A stretch of 11,329 nt of DNA from the NCBI GenBank assembly GCA_030590585.1, contig JAUUYD010000031.1:1-11329 (forward strand), read 5' to 3'. Under the pieces are notes generated by a model. The model made no database searches, was not told the origin of the DNA, and saw nothing but the letters and a program-made list of their open reading frames with translations. This document shows positions 1 through 5,207 of this stretch, piece by piece (position 1 is the first letter of the stretch; every line of letters starts with the position of its first letter). The stretch is from Spirochaeta sp. GTDB lineage: Bacteria; Spirochaetota; Spirochaetia; Spirochaetales_E; Spirochaetaceae_B. Position numbers and translations under genes: made by a program.

Positions 1-749
1 ATACCGTCTGCAATGATGCAGAGAACAATACTCATCCCTATGGAGCGTATAGTTTTAACCGGAACTTCTGTCACAGCTCCACTGACACTGAACCCGTAAT
101 ATACCGATGTAGCGGCAATAATCAGGCCGAATAAAAAACTCTTGACTACACTGGCAATAATATCAATCAGATAGAAATTTGAAAAAAGAGCCGACAGGTG
201 ATCTGCCAATCTCACTCTGGTGATTATGGATGAGACTGTCAACGATCCGAGCAAACCGAATACATTCGAATACATTGTAAGCAAGAGCATTGACAACGCT
301 ACACCGATCAACCGGGGTACACCGAGTTGAGAAACCGGATGGATACCCACAGACATGTAAGCTTCCATCTCATGGGAAACCACCATGTTCCCGAGTTCAG
401 TGGTAATAGCACTCCCGGACCGGGCGATAATAACAAATGCTGTCAGCAGCGGTCCGAGTTCCCGTGTGATTACTATTATCAGGATTCTATAGAGCTGTTT
501 GCCCAGAAGGAAATCCGGCAGCTGTGCCCCTTGAATGATAATGACGGCCCCTATGCCCAGGGATAGAAGGGAAACAATGGAGAGGGCTTCCACTCCGGTA
601 AACAGAATCTGCAGAATAAGAACCCGAAGCCCGATCCTCTTTCTACTCAGAAAGTAAAACGTTTCCTTGAAGAGAAAAAGCTGAAATCCGGCAGCGTATG
701 AGATCTGTCTGAAAGACTGTCTTAGCCGCCGGCCAATTGTTTCAAACAT
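1..749 (-). CDS. MlaE-family ABC transporter permease (partial at left edge)
   Basis: Reading the minus strand from an ATG at 749 gives 249 uninterrupted codons to the window edge. MlaE permeases are about 250-260 aa, so only a few C-terminal residues are missing. The family signature is visible at about residues 97-146: RELGPLLTAFVIIARSGSAI, then TELGNMVVSHEMEAY and GIHPVSQLGVPR, matching the conserved ELGP.LTA...R.G.AI.AELG core. Hydrophobic stretches lie near residues 43-73, 88-110, 146-172 and 198-225. A GGAAGG Shine-Dalgarno a few bases upstream fixes the start. In the known family this inner-membrane subunit works with an ATPase (MlaF) and an MCE-domain protein (MlaD) to move phospholipids between inner and outer membranes. 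Those partners would be expected to the left, outside the window. Its presence implies a diderm cell. The family call is firm; the substrate is inferred. Confidence 0.93.
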   Translation of the reverse strand, partial: MFETIGRRLRQSFRQISYAAGFQLFLFKETFYFLSRKRIGLRVLILQILFTGVEALSIVSLLSLGIGAVIIIQGAQLPDFLLGKQLYRILIIVITRELGPLLTAFVIIARSGSAITTELGNMVVSHEMEAYMSVGIHPVSQLGVPRLIGVALSMLLLTMYSNVFGLLGSLTVSSIITRVRLADHLSALFSNFYLIDIIASVVKSFLFGLIIAATSVYYGFSVSGAVTEVPVKTIRSIGMSIVLCIIADG

Positions 750-826
750 ATCCCTTCCAATCTAACCTCAGCTGAACTTGGATTCAATCGGTTTTCCAAA
801 ACATCGAAGCTGTATATAGTCGGTTT

Positions 827-1108
827 ATGTCAATTTACCGCGTTCATTTCACCTGGAAGGAAAAACAGGTGTTATTAAAGGCCAGAAGTCTCGACCTTAC
901 CCATCCCTATTTTGTTTCCATCAAGGATCTTGTTTTCACTAAAACAAGTCGACTGGTAATCGATCCATCGGAAGATGATGTACTGAAAGAGTTCGGAGGC
1001 TCGGATCATCTGATGATACCCTTTCAGTCAGTAATCCTGATTGAGGAAATCACCGACAAAAAAACCGGTAGCGGAGAGGTGAAGCTGTTCATTAACAAGG
1101 ACGATTAA
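827..1108 (+). CDS. DUF1820 family protein
   Basis: A 93-aa soluble protein with no signal peptide or membrane segment. It opens MSIYRVHFTWKEKQVLL and continues with a FVSIKDLVF stretch, a VIDPSEDDVLKEF motif (about residues 44-56), IPFQSVILIEEI (about 64-75) and a charged tail. The 'IDPSE...EF' followed by 'IP...VI.I.E' pattern is typical of the DUF1820 family of small proteins of unknown function. The usual length is about 100 aa, so this copy is complete. It is divergent from the MlaE gene and convergent with folE, with 64 bp between the stops. There is no clear Shine-Dalgarno before the ATG. Instead a TATATA hexamer lies at 813-818, so the transcript may start at or next to the ATG (see findings). 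The family is recognised from memory; no function can be given. Confidence 0.85.
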   Translation: MSIYRVHFTWKEKQVLLKARSLDLTHPYFVSIKDLVFTKTSRLVIDPSEDDVLKEFGGSDHLMIPFQSVILIEEITDKKTGSGEVKLFINKDD

Positions 1109-1172
1109 CGGCTTGTAAAATGTGCAGGGATCTGCAATGAAAAGGTATGATACCCCGGGGGGGGCAACCCGG

Positions 1173-1730
1173 TTACTTCCCGGCCAGACTCAAAAACTCG
1201 GTCCTGGTTGCCGGATCAGAATGGAAACTGCCCAGTACCGAACTGGTTGACATGGATGAATGCTGTTTCTCGACACCCCTCATCGTCATACACATGTGCC
1301 GAGCCTCGATAATTACACCGACACCTTCGGCGCCCACTGAGTCCATTACCGCCCGGGCTATCTGCGCCGTCAAGCGCTCCTGTATTTGAAGACGTCTTGA
1401 AAAGAAATCGACAATCCGGGCGAGCTTGCTCACACCAATCACCTTGCAGTTTGCGATGTAGCCGATGGTGCAGCTGCCGAAAAACGGCAGCATATGATGC
1501 TCGCAAAGGCTGTAGAGCTCGATATCCCGGCAGAGAATCATGTTGTTCGCTTCAGACTTGAAGACGGCGTCGTTAATGACACTTTTCATATCGCTTCGAT
1601 AACCGGATGTAAGAAAAGACCATGATTCGGCAACACGTTCAGGTGTCTTAAGCAAACCTTCCCTGTCTGGATCTTCGCCAATTTCAACTAGAAGTTCCCG
1701 TGTGAGCCTGGCGACTTTTTTCATATCCAT
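1173..1730 (-). CDS. folE: GTP cyclohydrolase I
   Basis: A 185-aa protein that converts GTP to 7,8-dihydroneopterin triphosphate, the entry step to folate (and, by some routes, queuosine) in the cytosol. The Zn/active-site motif [10 protein letters not shown] is at residues 74-83 (Cys76, His78, His79). The second site, [13 protein letters not shown], is at 144-156 (His145, Cys147). Cys76, His79 and Cys147 correspond to the three zinc ligands of the E. coli enzyme. The N-terminal segment [17 protein letters not shown] (21-37) and the tail (TEFLSLAGK) are also typical. The length matches the compact bacterial form (about 180-190 aa). The start at 1730 is supported by GAGGA seven bases upstream; a second ATG two codons in is less well placed. 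It appears to be a single-gene unit with its own promoter, facing the DUF1820 gene tail to tail. No residue looks damaged. Confidence 0.97.
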   Translation of the reverse strand: MDMKKVARLTRELLVEIGEDPDREGLLKTPERVAESWSFLTSGYRSDMKSVINDAVFKSEANNMILCRDIELYSLCEHHMLPFFGSCTIGYIANCKVIGVSKLARIVDFFSRRLQIQERLTAQIARAVMDSVGAEGVGVIIEARHMCMTMRGVEKQHSSMSTSSVLGSFHSDPATRTEFLSLAGK

Positions 1731-1754
1731 GAATAAATCCTCATCCGTTTATAC

Positions 1755-1782
1755 TTTATACCAAAGACAGATTGAAAAACAA
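1755..1782 (-). promoter_or_regulatory. Candidate sigma70-type promoter of folE
   Basis: On the minus strand, TTGTTT (1782-1777) and TATAAA (1760-1755) are separated by 16 bp. This would start transcription near 1748 and leave a short leader holding the GAGGA site. A perfect 6-bp inverted repeat, AGATTG-AAAAA-CAATCT (1769-1785), overlaps the -35 element and could be an operator. That part is speculative. Confidence 0.5.
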
Positions 1783-1834
1783 TCTCCGGTACACCGGCTC
1801 GAGTGACAGCTCTATTGTTCTGGAATGAATGGTA

Positions 1835-1915
1835 TTTCATACCCCAGGGCAGAGCCCTGGACCCGGAGTCGCTTGAGCGACTCCCGGTTCCGCGGCAGAG
1901 CCGCGGGGTATGAAA
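1835..1915. repeat. Cloverleaf (four-stem) palindromic element
   Basis: An 81-nt element is closed by a perfect 11-bp stem, TTTCATACCCC (1835-1845) with GGGGTATGAAA (1905-1915). Three hairpins lie inside. The first is CCAGGGC-AGA-GCCCTGG (1844-1860). The second is GGAGTCGC-TTGA-GCGACTCC (1865-1884), extendable by ACC/GGT past one C-C mismatch. The third is CCGCGGC-AGA-GCCGCGG (1890-1906). The outer two have identical stem length and the same AGA loop, and the element as a whole is one imperfect inverted repeat centred on TTGA near 1874-1875. The end bases of hairpins 1 and 3 compete with the closing stem. It could be a dispersed REP/MITE-like repeat, a transcript-processing or termination signal, or a structured RNA. 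Only the structure is directly seen. Confidence 0.8.
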
Positions 1916-1944
1916 CCCTACTTTCCCGGCGCTCATTCGGATCA

Positions 1945-1982
1945 AGGGTCGTACCGGAGACGAAAGCCGAGGAACGATCCCG
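1945..1982. repeat. Hairpin repeat, copy A
   Basis: This 38-nt unit begins AGGGTCGTACCG and ends CGAGGAACGATCCCG, with an 11-nt centre (1957-1967). The two ends are imperfectly complementary: GGGTCGT.CC pairs with GG.ACGATCCC with small bulges, so it can fold. Further flanking complementarity (CATTC at 1934-1938 with GAATG at 1986-1990; GGATC at 1939-1943 with GATCC at 1976-1980) gives an alternative pairing. The outer 12 and 15 nt are identical in copy B. Confidence 0.75.
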
Positions 1983-2014
1983 TCAGAATGAACAAGTTCA
2001 CTCCGCTCATATTT

Positions 2015-2049
2015 AGGGTCGTACCGCAGCGCAGCGAGGAACGATCCCG
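2015..2049. repeat. Hairpin repeat, copy B
   Basis: A direct repeat of copy A: AGGGTCGTACCG (2015-2026) and CGAGGAACGATCCCG (2035-2049) match exactly, but the centre is 8 nt (CAGCGCAG) instead of 11. Conserved arms with a variable loop are what selection on secondary structure, or mobility of a palindromic repeat, would leave. The copies lie 70 bp apart start to start. Confidence 0.75.
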
Positions 2050-2147
2050 ACATTCGCTTGGGAATCCGATATGAATGGGTCTGAAATACTTATCGGGACA
2101 GAGCATTTACTCTGATATTTCCAAAGCTTTCAGGGCTGAATTACGCC

Positions 2148-2176
2148 TTGACCTTATCACGGAGCGCTAGTATAGT
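2148..2176 (+). promoter_or_regulatory. Sigma70-type promoter for the zinc-ribbon/TlpA/tag cluster
   Basis: TTGACC (2148-2153) and TATAGT (2171-2176) are separated by exactly 17 bp, the best promoter match in the window. The start would be near 2183, giving a leader of about 55 nt before the ATG at 2238. A short CTGCC/GGCAG hairpin (2177-2196) overlaps the predicted start. Confidence 0.65.
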
Positions 2177-2237
2177 CTGCCGGTAACTTCGGGCAGCAGA
2201 ATCTAATGCCGTCAGGAAGAATCAGAGGAGATCCAAC

Positions 2238-2435
2238 ATGTCCAAAGCGCATCGCGGCAGACCCCTCAAAGAGGAAACACCAGGCTCCGGCCGGGGAAAC
2301 TGTCCTCTATGTAAGAGGTCAGGCATAAAGTTGCTCTACGAATATGAAGTCAACGAAAAAAAACTCGTTATCTGCAAGCAGTGCAACTCAGCCGTTAAAT
2401 CAGGTAAGTTCAAGGAAGCTATCGCAGCTCTCTAA
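2238..2435 (+). CDS. Small zinc-ribbon protein
   Basis: A 65-aa basic protein with two CxxC knuckles, CPLC at 22-25 and CKQC at 46-49, spaced 20 residues apart as in a rubredoxin-type zinc ribbon. Between them lies a KLLYEYEVNEKKLVI strand region, and the N-terminus (SKAHRGRPLKEE) is basic and probably disordered. AGGAG six to seven bases before the ATG is a strong ribosome binding site, and a good promoter lies upstream, so the gene is almost certainly real despite its size. It resembles small zinc-ribbon hypotheticals I associate with spirochaetes, but I cannot name a family. The fold suggests nucleic-acid or protein binding; that is inference. It is the first gene of a plus-strand cluster, with the TlpA-like gene starting 62 bp after its stop. 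Confidence 0.85.
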   Translation: MSKAHRGRPLKEETPGSGRGNCPLCKRSGIKLLYEYEVNEKKLVICKQCNSAVKSGKFKEAIAAL

Positions 2436-2457
2436 GACTAAAAAAAACCAATTGTCA

Positions 2458-2479
2458 CCCGGTACCGTCAGGTATCGGG
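2458..2479 (+). promoter_or_regulatory. Hairpin overlapping the translation-initiation region of the TlpA-like gene
   Basis: CCCGGTACC (2458-2466), loop GTCA and GGTATCGGG (2471-2479) form a 9-bp stem with one G-U pair. Its 3' arm runs straight into GGGGGAG (2476-2482), the only purine-rich Shine-Dalgarno-like stretch before the ATG at 2498. It is not a clear terminator because no T-run follows directly. It may damp translation of the downstream gene. Confidence 0.4.
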
Positions 2480-2497
2480 GGAGACGGTTTTAAACCC

Positions 2498-3370
2498 ATG
2501 TCAATAAGTGATTCATTATCAATCGGACCTTTTTCCATCCCCCTTTTTCTCATAGTTTCAGCCCTCATCTTTTTTTTCTCATTCCTTATCGGAACCATTT
2601 CCCTCAAAGGTGATAAAGCGAACAGACGCATCTTTTCCGATCTTTTATTCACCGCTGTACTGCCCTTTCTGCTCGGCTGGAAATTCAGTCTTGTATTAAC
2701 CGACAGCCGTGATGTTTTCATCAATCCCATGCTGCTGCTCTACGGCAGCGGGGGAATATTGAATGTTCTGATTGCTGCTCTGATATCCGGCTTATGGATT
2801 GCATTTCGATGGAGAAAGAAAGCATCTCATAAATCCGTGAATAAAGCGATGCGATGGGCGTTAAGTACCATCATTGTTCTCACACTCGCCGCATCAGGGT
2901 GGATTATGCTTCAGAGCAATAACTGCACTCAAAGGGAAATACTGCCAATAGTGGTATTTTACGATGAGAATGGGGAGCCCTGGGATATTTCAATGGCTGC
3001 CGGAAGCCCTGCAGTACTGAATTTCTGGGCCAGCTGGTGTCCTCCCTGCAGGGCAGAAATGCCGATGCTGGAACGTATTCAGGCCGATCCGCGATTTAAA
3101 AACACCACTTTCTATGCCATTAATGCCGTAAGAACAGAAAAGAACCCTCAAGACGGGAAAAAGTGGCTTGAATCCAACAATCTCAATATACCTTTACTGT
3201 ATGACAATACCGGTCAGGGAATGCTTCTTTACAGTATATCAGGACTGCCCACCACCATCGTCATTGATTCAGAGGGAAGAATTGTAGAGACTAAAACCGG
3301 AGCTGTAAGCCGAAGCTGGCTGATCGGAGCCATCAGAAAAGCAGGCAGAAAGAATCAGCTCCGGGAGTAG
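2498..3370 (+). CDS. Membrane-anchored TlpA/ResA-like thiol-disulfide oxidoreductase
   Basis: A 290-aa protein in two parts. The N-terminal half is hydrophobic with about four membrane spans (roughly residues 12-34, 46-66, 76-102 and 119-137). Its opening, SIGPFSIPLFLIVSALIFFF, resembles the start of prolipoprotein diacylglyceryl transferase (Lgt), although the rest of that enzyme is absent. The C-terminal half (about 148-285) is a thioredoxin fold. It has the strand AVLNFWASWCPPC with redox cysteines Cys181 and Cys184, followed by RAEMPMLERI, and the cis-proline motif GLPTT (Pro251) before IVIDSEGRIV. TlpA/ResA-like proteins act outside the cytoplasmic membrane, reducing or isomerising disulfides, for example in cytochrome c maturation. 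The partner here is unknown. The multi-span anchor could feed electrons or serve only as a tether; I see no extra redox Cys pair within the spans, which argues against a DsbD-type conduit. The ATG at 2498 has a distant, possibly hairpin-masked Shine-Dalgarno. It is followed two bases later by tag. Confidence 0.9.
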   Translation: MSISDSLSIGPFSIPLFLIVSALIFFFSFLIGTISLKGDKANRRIFSDLLFTAVLPFLLGWKFSLVLTDSRDVFINPMLLLYGSGGILNVLIAALISGLWIAFRWRKKASHKSVNKAMRWALSTIIVLTLAASGWIMLQSNNCTQREILPIVVFYDENGEPWDISMAAGSPAVLNFWASWCPPCRAEMPMLERIQADPRFKNTTFYAINAVRTEKNPQDGKKWLESNNLNIPLLYDNTGQGMLLYSISGLPTTIVIDSEGRIVETKTGAVSRSWLIGAIRKAGRKNQLRE

Positions 3371-3372
3371 TT

Positions 3373-3957
3373 GTGGAAAACCTGATACCTGGTGAAGATG
3401 GGCGGCTGCGCTGTGGATGGTGCGGTGATAGTCCCCTGTACAAAGCCTATCATGATGAAGAATGGGGAAAGGCTGCTTATGACGATAGACGGCAATTTGA
3501 ATTCATCGTTCTTGAGTCGGCACAGGCCGGCCTTTCCTGGCTCACTGTTCTGAAAAAACGTGAAGCATACCGGGAGGCTTATGCCGGGTTTAATCCGGAA
3601 ATTGTTACGGGTTGGGGAGAGATGGAAATCACCAGGCTGATGAACAATTCAGGAATCATCAGAAACCGAAAGAAAATTGAAGCATCCATCGGCAATGCCG
3701 GGGTGTTTCTGGATATATCGTCCCGCTTCGGTTCTTTTGCAAACTGGCTGCTCAGGTTTTACGATAGGAAACCCCTGGTAAACTACTGGGATAAGCTGGA
3801 AGACATTCCGGTAACAAGCCCTGCTGCAGAGAAGATATCCCAAGAAGCCAGGAAACTGGGATTCAAGTTTTTCGGTCCTGTTATCGCCTATTCACATCTG
3901 CAGGCAACAGGGATTGTGAATGACCACCTGTCGGGCTGCTGGTTAAGGCAGAACTAA
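3373..3957 (+). CDS. tag: DNA-3-methyladenine glycosylase I
   Basis: A 194-aa cytoplasmic base-excision repair enzyme that removes 3-methyladenine from alkylated DNA. It aligns well with E. coli Tag: RCGWCGDSPLYKAYHDEEWG (13-32), LESAQAGLSWLTVLKKRE (47-64), GIIRNRKKI and the C-terminal GIVNDHLSGC. Zinc ligands equivalent to those in E. coli are Cys14, His27, His185 and Cys189. Glu48, Tyr26 and Trp56 match the 3-methyladenine pocket. The 5' extension of about 10 residues relative to E. coli is minor. The start is GTG at 3373, with GGGAG overlapping the end of the upstream gene five bases away and only two bases between the genes, so co-transcription and probable translational coupling with the TlpA-like gene are expected. 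No functional link between the two is obvious. Confidence 0.96.
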   Translation: MENLIPGEDGRLRCGWCGDSPLYKAYHDEEWGKAAYDDRRQFEFIVLESAQAGLSWLTVLKKREAYREAYAGFNPEIVTGWGEMEITRLMNNSGIIRNRKKIEASIGNAGVFLDISSRFGSFANWLLRFYDRKPLVNYWDKLEDIPVTSPAAEKISQEARKLGFKFFGPVIAYSHLQATGIVNDHLSGCWLRQN

Positions 3958-3965
3958 CCCCGTTT

Positions 3966-3980
3966 TCTGTGCAACACAGA
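3966..3980 (+). terminator. Possible weak terminator after tag
   Basis: A perfect 6-bp hairpin, TCTGTG-CAA-CACAGA, lies nine bases after the tag stop. The following sequence (TCCTTC) is pyrimidine-rich but not a true U-tract, so intrinsic termination would be weak. Confidence 0.3.
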
Positions 3981-4030
3981 TCCTTCACATTATCCATACT
4001 GAAAATCCAAAGTTTTTATTCATTCATTAC

Positions 4031-4044
4031 TATATAACTATTAT
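4031..4044 (+). promoter_or_regulatory. Overlapping -10-like hexamers directly before the DUF3179 gene
   Basis: TATATA (4031-4036), TATAAC (4033-4038) and TATTAT (4039-4044) lie immediately before two in-frame ATGs at 4045 and 4051. With normal -10 to +1 spacing, TATAAC points to a start at 4045 and TATTAT to one at 4051. No clear -35 and no Shine-Dalgarno are present. Confidence 0.35.
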
Positions 4045-5193
4045 ATGGTAATGAAGAAAAAGTATTCATTCGCTGTTCTTTTATTCATATTGCTACCCAC
4101 AATCGGTATCAGTGCAGGTGGAACTCCTGAAGAAATCGATAATCAAAATGAATCTGAAAATCAGAGCCTTGTGGATTATAACTGGTCCGCACCGGGATTC
4201 AGTACGGATTTCACTCGAATGCTCATAGATCCTGCTGAGATTCTCTCCGGCGGACCGCAGAAGGACGGTATCCCGGCACTGGATCATCCAACATACATAA
4301 GTTCTGAGGATGCCGGAGAATGGCTGGCAGATAATGAGCCGGTTATTCTGGTAAGAATTGCTGATGAGGCCAGAATCTATCCTATTCAGATTCTCATGTG
4401 GCATGAAATCATCAATGATGAGCTCAACGGCGTGCCGTTGACAGTGACATTCTGCCCCCTATGCAACACCGGGGTTGCATTCAATCGAAAACATTTCGGA
4501 AATATACTCGATTTCGGTACAACCGGGCGCCTGAGAAACAGTAATCTCATTATGTATGACAGGCAAACTGAGAGCTGGTGGCAGCAGGCTACCGGTGAGG
4601 CCGTTATCGGCAAACACGCGGGGGACAAACTCAAATTCATTCCATCCCTCACCCTATCGTTCTCAGAAGCGCTGTCGGCAGCCCCTTCAGCGGATGTTAT
4701 CTCTCAGAATACCGGCTTTTCACGACCCTATGGGCAGAATCCTTATGCAGGATACGATACTTCAGGGAATAAACCTTTTCTGTTCCAGGGAAGTATCGAT
4801 CCTGAACATGATGCTATGGATAGAGTACTGGTGCTGATGCACAATGAAGAAGAGCGTATCATTGCTTACAGCGAAGTGAAGGACGAGGGATTTCTTCAAA
4901 TTACCGTCGGCGGTGATCCGATTGTTCTGTTCTGGGCCCCCGGAACCTCTTCTGCTCTGGATACCGCCAGAATTTCCGATGGAAAGAATATAGGAAGTCT
5001 GAATGCATTTGTATCCGTATCCTCGGGAAACAGACTCGATTTCCACCGGATATCCGATGGAAAATTCTCTGATACAGAAACAGACAGTATCTGGAACGGA
5101 AGCGGCATTGCGATTGAAGGGTCATATACAGGGGAAATGCTTGAACCTGTTGTTGGAGTACAGCATTTCTGGTTTTCAGCACAGGCCTTTTAG
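4045..5193 (+). CDS. Secreted DUF3179 domain protein
   Basis: A 382-aa protein with an N-terminal export signal: basic MKKKYSF, a hydrophobic run AVLLFILLPTIGI, then SAGG as a likely signal peptidase I site. No lipobox Cys is present. Residues about 75-280 match DUF3179: HPTYISSEDAGEWL, YPIQILMWHEIINDEL (112-127), VTFCPLCNTGVAF (134-146, with Cys137 and Cys140), DFGTTGRLRNSNLIMYDRQT, and a 'FSRPYGQNPYAGYD' segment. The remainder (about 280-382) is strand-rich and of unclear role. The function of DUF3179 is unknown to me; the conserved CPLC pair and nearby His120 could bind metal or form a redox disulfide (inference). Two in-frame ATGs (4045 and 4051) both lack a Shine-Dalgarno; the second gives the more typical MKKK signal-peptide start. 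It lies 87 bp after tag and is convergent with the orphan gene, with 14 bp between them. Confidence 0.9.
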   Translation: MVMKKKYSFAVLLFILLPTIGISAGGTPEEIDNQNESENQSLVDYNWSAPGFSTDFTRMLIDPAEILSGGPQKDGIPALDHPTYISSEDAGEWLADNEPVILVRIADEARIYPIQILMWHEIINDELNGVPLTVTFCPLCNTGVAFNRKHFGNILDFGTTGRLRNSNLIMYDRQTESWWQQATGEAVIGKHAGDKLKFIPSLTLSFSEALSAAPSADVISQNTGFSRPYGQNPYAGYDTSGNKPFLFQGSIDPEHDAMDRVLVLMHNEEERIIAYSEVKDEGFLQITVGGDPIVLFWAPGTSSALDTARISDGKNIGSLNAFVSVSSGNRLDFHRISDGKFSDTETDSIWNGSGIAIEGSYTGEMLEPVVGVQHFWFSAQAF

Positions 5194-5207
5194 CTGTATC
5201 TGTACAA

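Larger units (their letters stand above)
1786..2237. other. Intergenic region with clustered palindromic repeats
   Basis: About 450 bp between the folE promoter and the zinc-ribbon gene with no credible coding sequence. Open frames crossing it have no ribosome binding site and read through palindromic DNA, giving low-complexity Arg/Ser/Gly-rich peptides. The left part (1835-1915) is a cloverleaf-forming palindrome. The middle (1945-2049) holds two copies of a different hairpin repeat. From 2050 to about 2147 I see nothing notable. The right end carries the promoter of the downstream cluster. Confidence 0.8.

Noticed and set aside
327..566. Plus-strand 79-codon frame opposite the MlaE permease
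   Set aside because: The minus-strand frame matches a known family along its full length; the opposite frame has no recognisable features.
760..787. Minus-strand TTGAAT-16-TTAGAT as promoter of the MlaE gene
   Set aside because: It would start transcription inside the gene's good Shine-Dalgarno, destroying it, so it is unlikely to be the working promoter.
1116..1172. Possible folE terminator: TGCAG/CTGCA hairpin (1123-1136) and GGTAT/ATACC repeat (1144-1154) followed by four Ts on the minus strand
   Set aside because: The stems are only 4-5 bp and the T-runs short and interrupted. There is also a run of eight Gs at 1157-1164, which may be a slippage or sequencing artefact but is outside any gene.
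1835..1915. Cloverleaf read as a tRNA gene
   Set aside because: The fold is cloverleaf-like, but there are no conserved tRNA bases, no 7-bp acceptor with a CCA end, no TTCGA-type T-loop and no seven-base anticodon loop.
1721..2053. Minus-strand 110-codon frame and an overlapping plus-strand 63-codon frame across the repeat region
   Set aside because: Both read through the palindromic repeats, lack a ribosome binding site, and give low-complexity Arg/Ser/Gly-rich peptides. They are by-products of the repeats.
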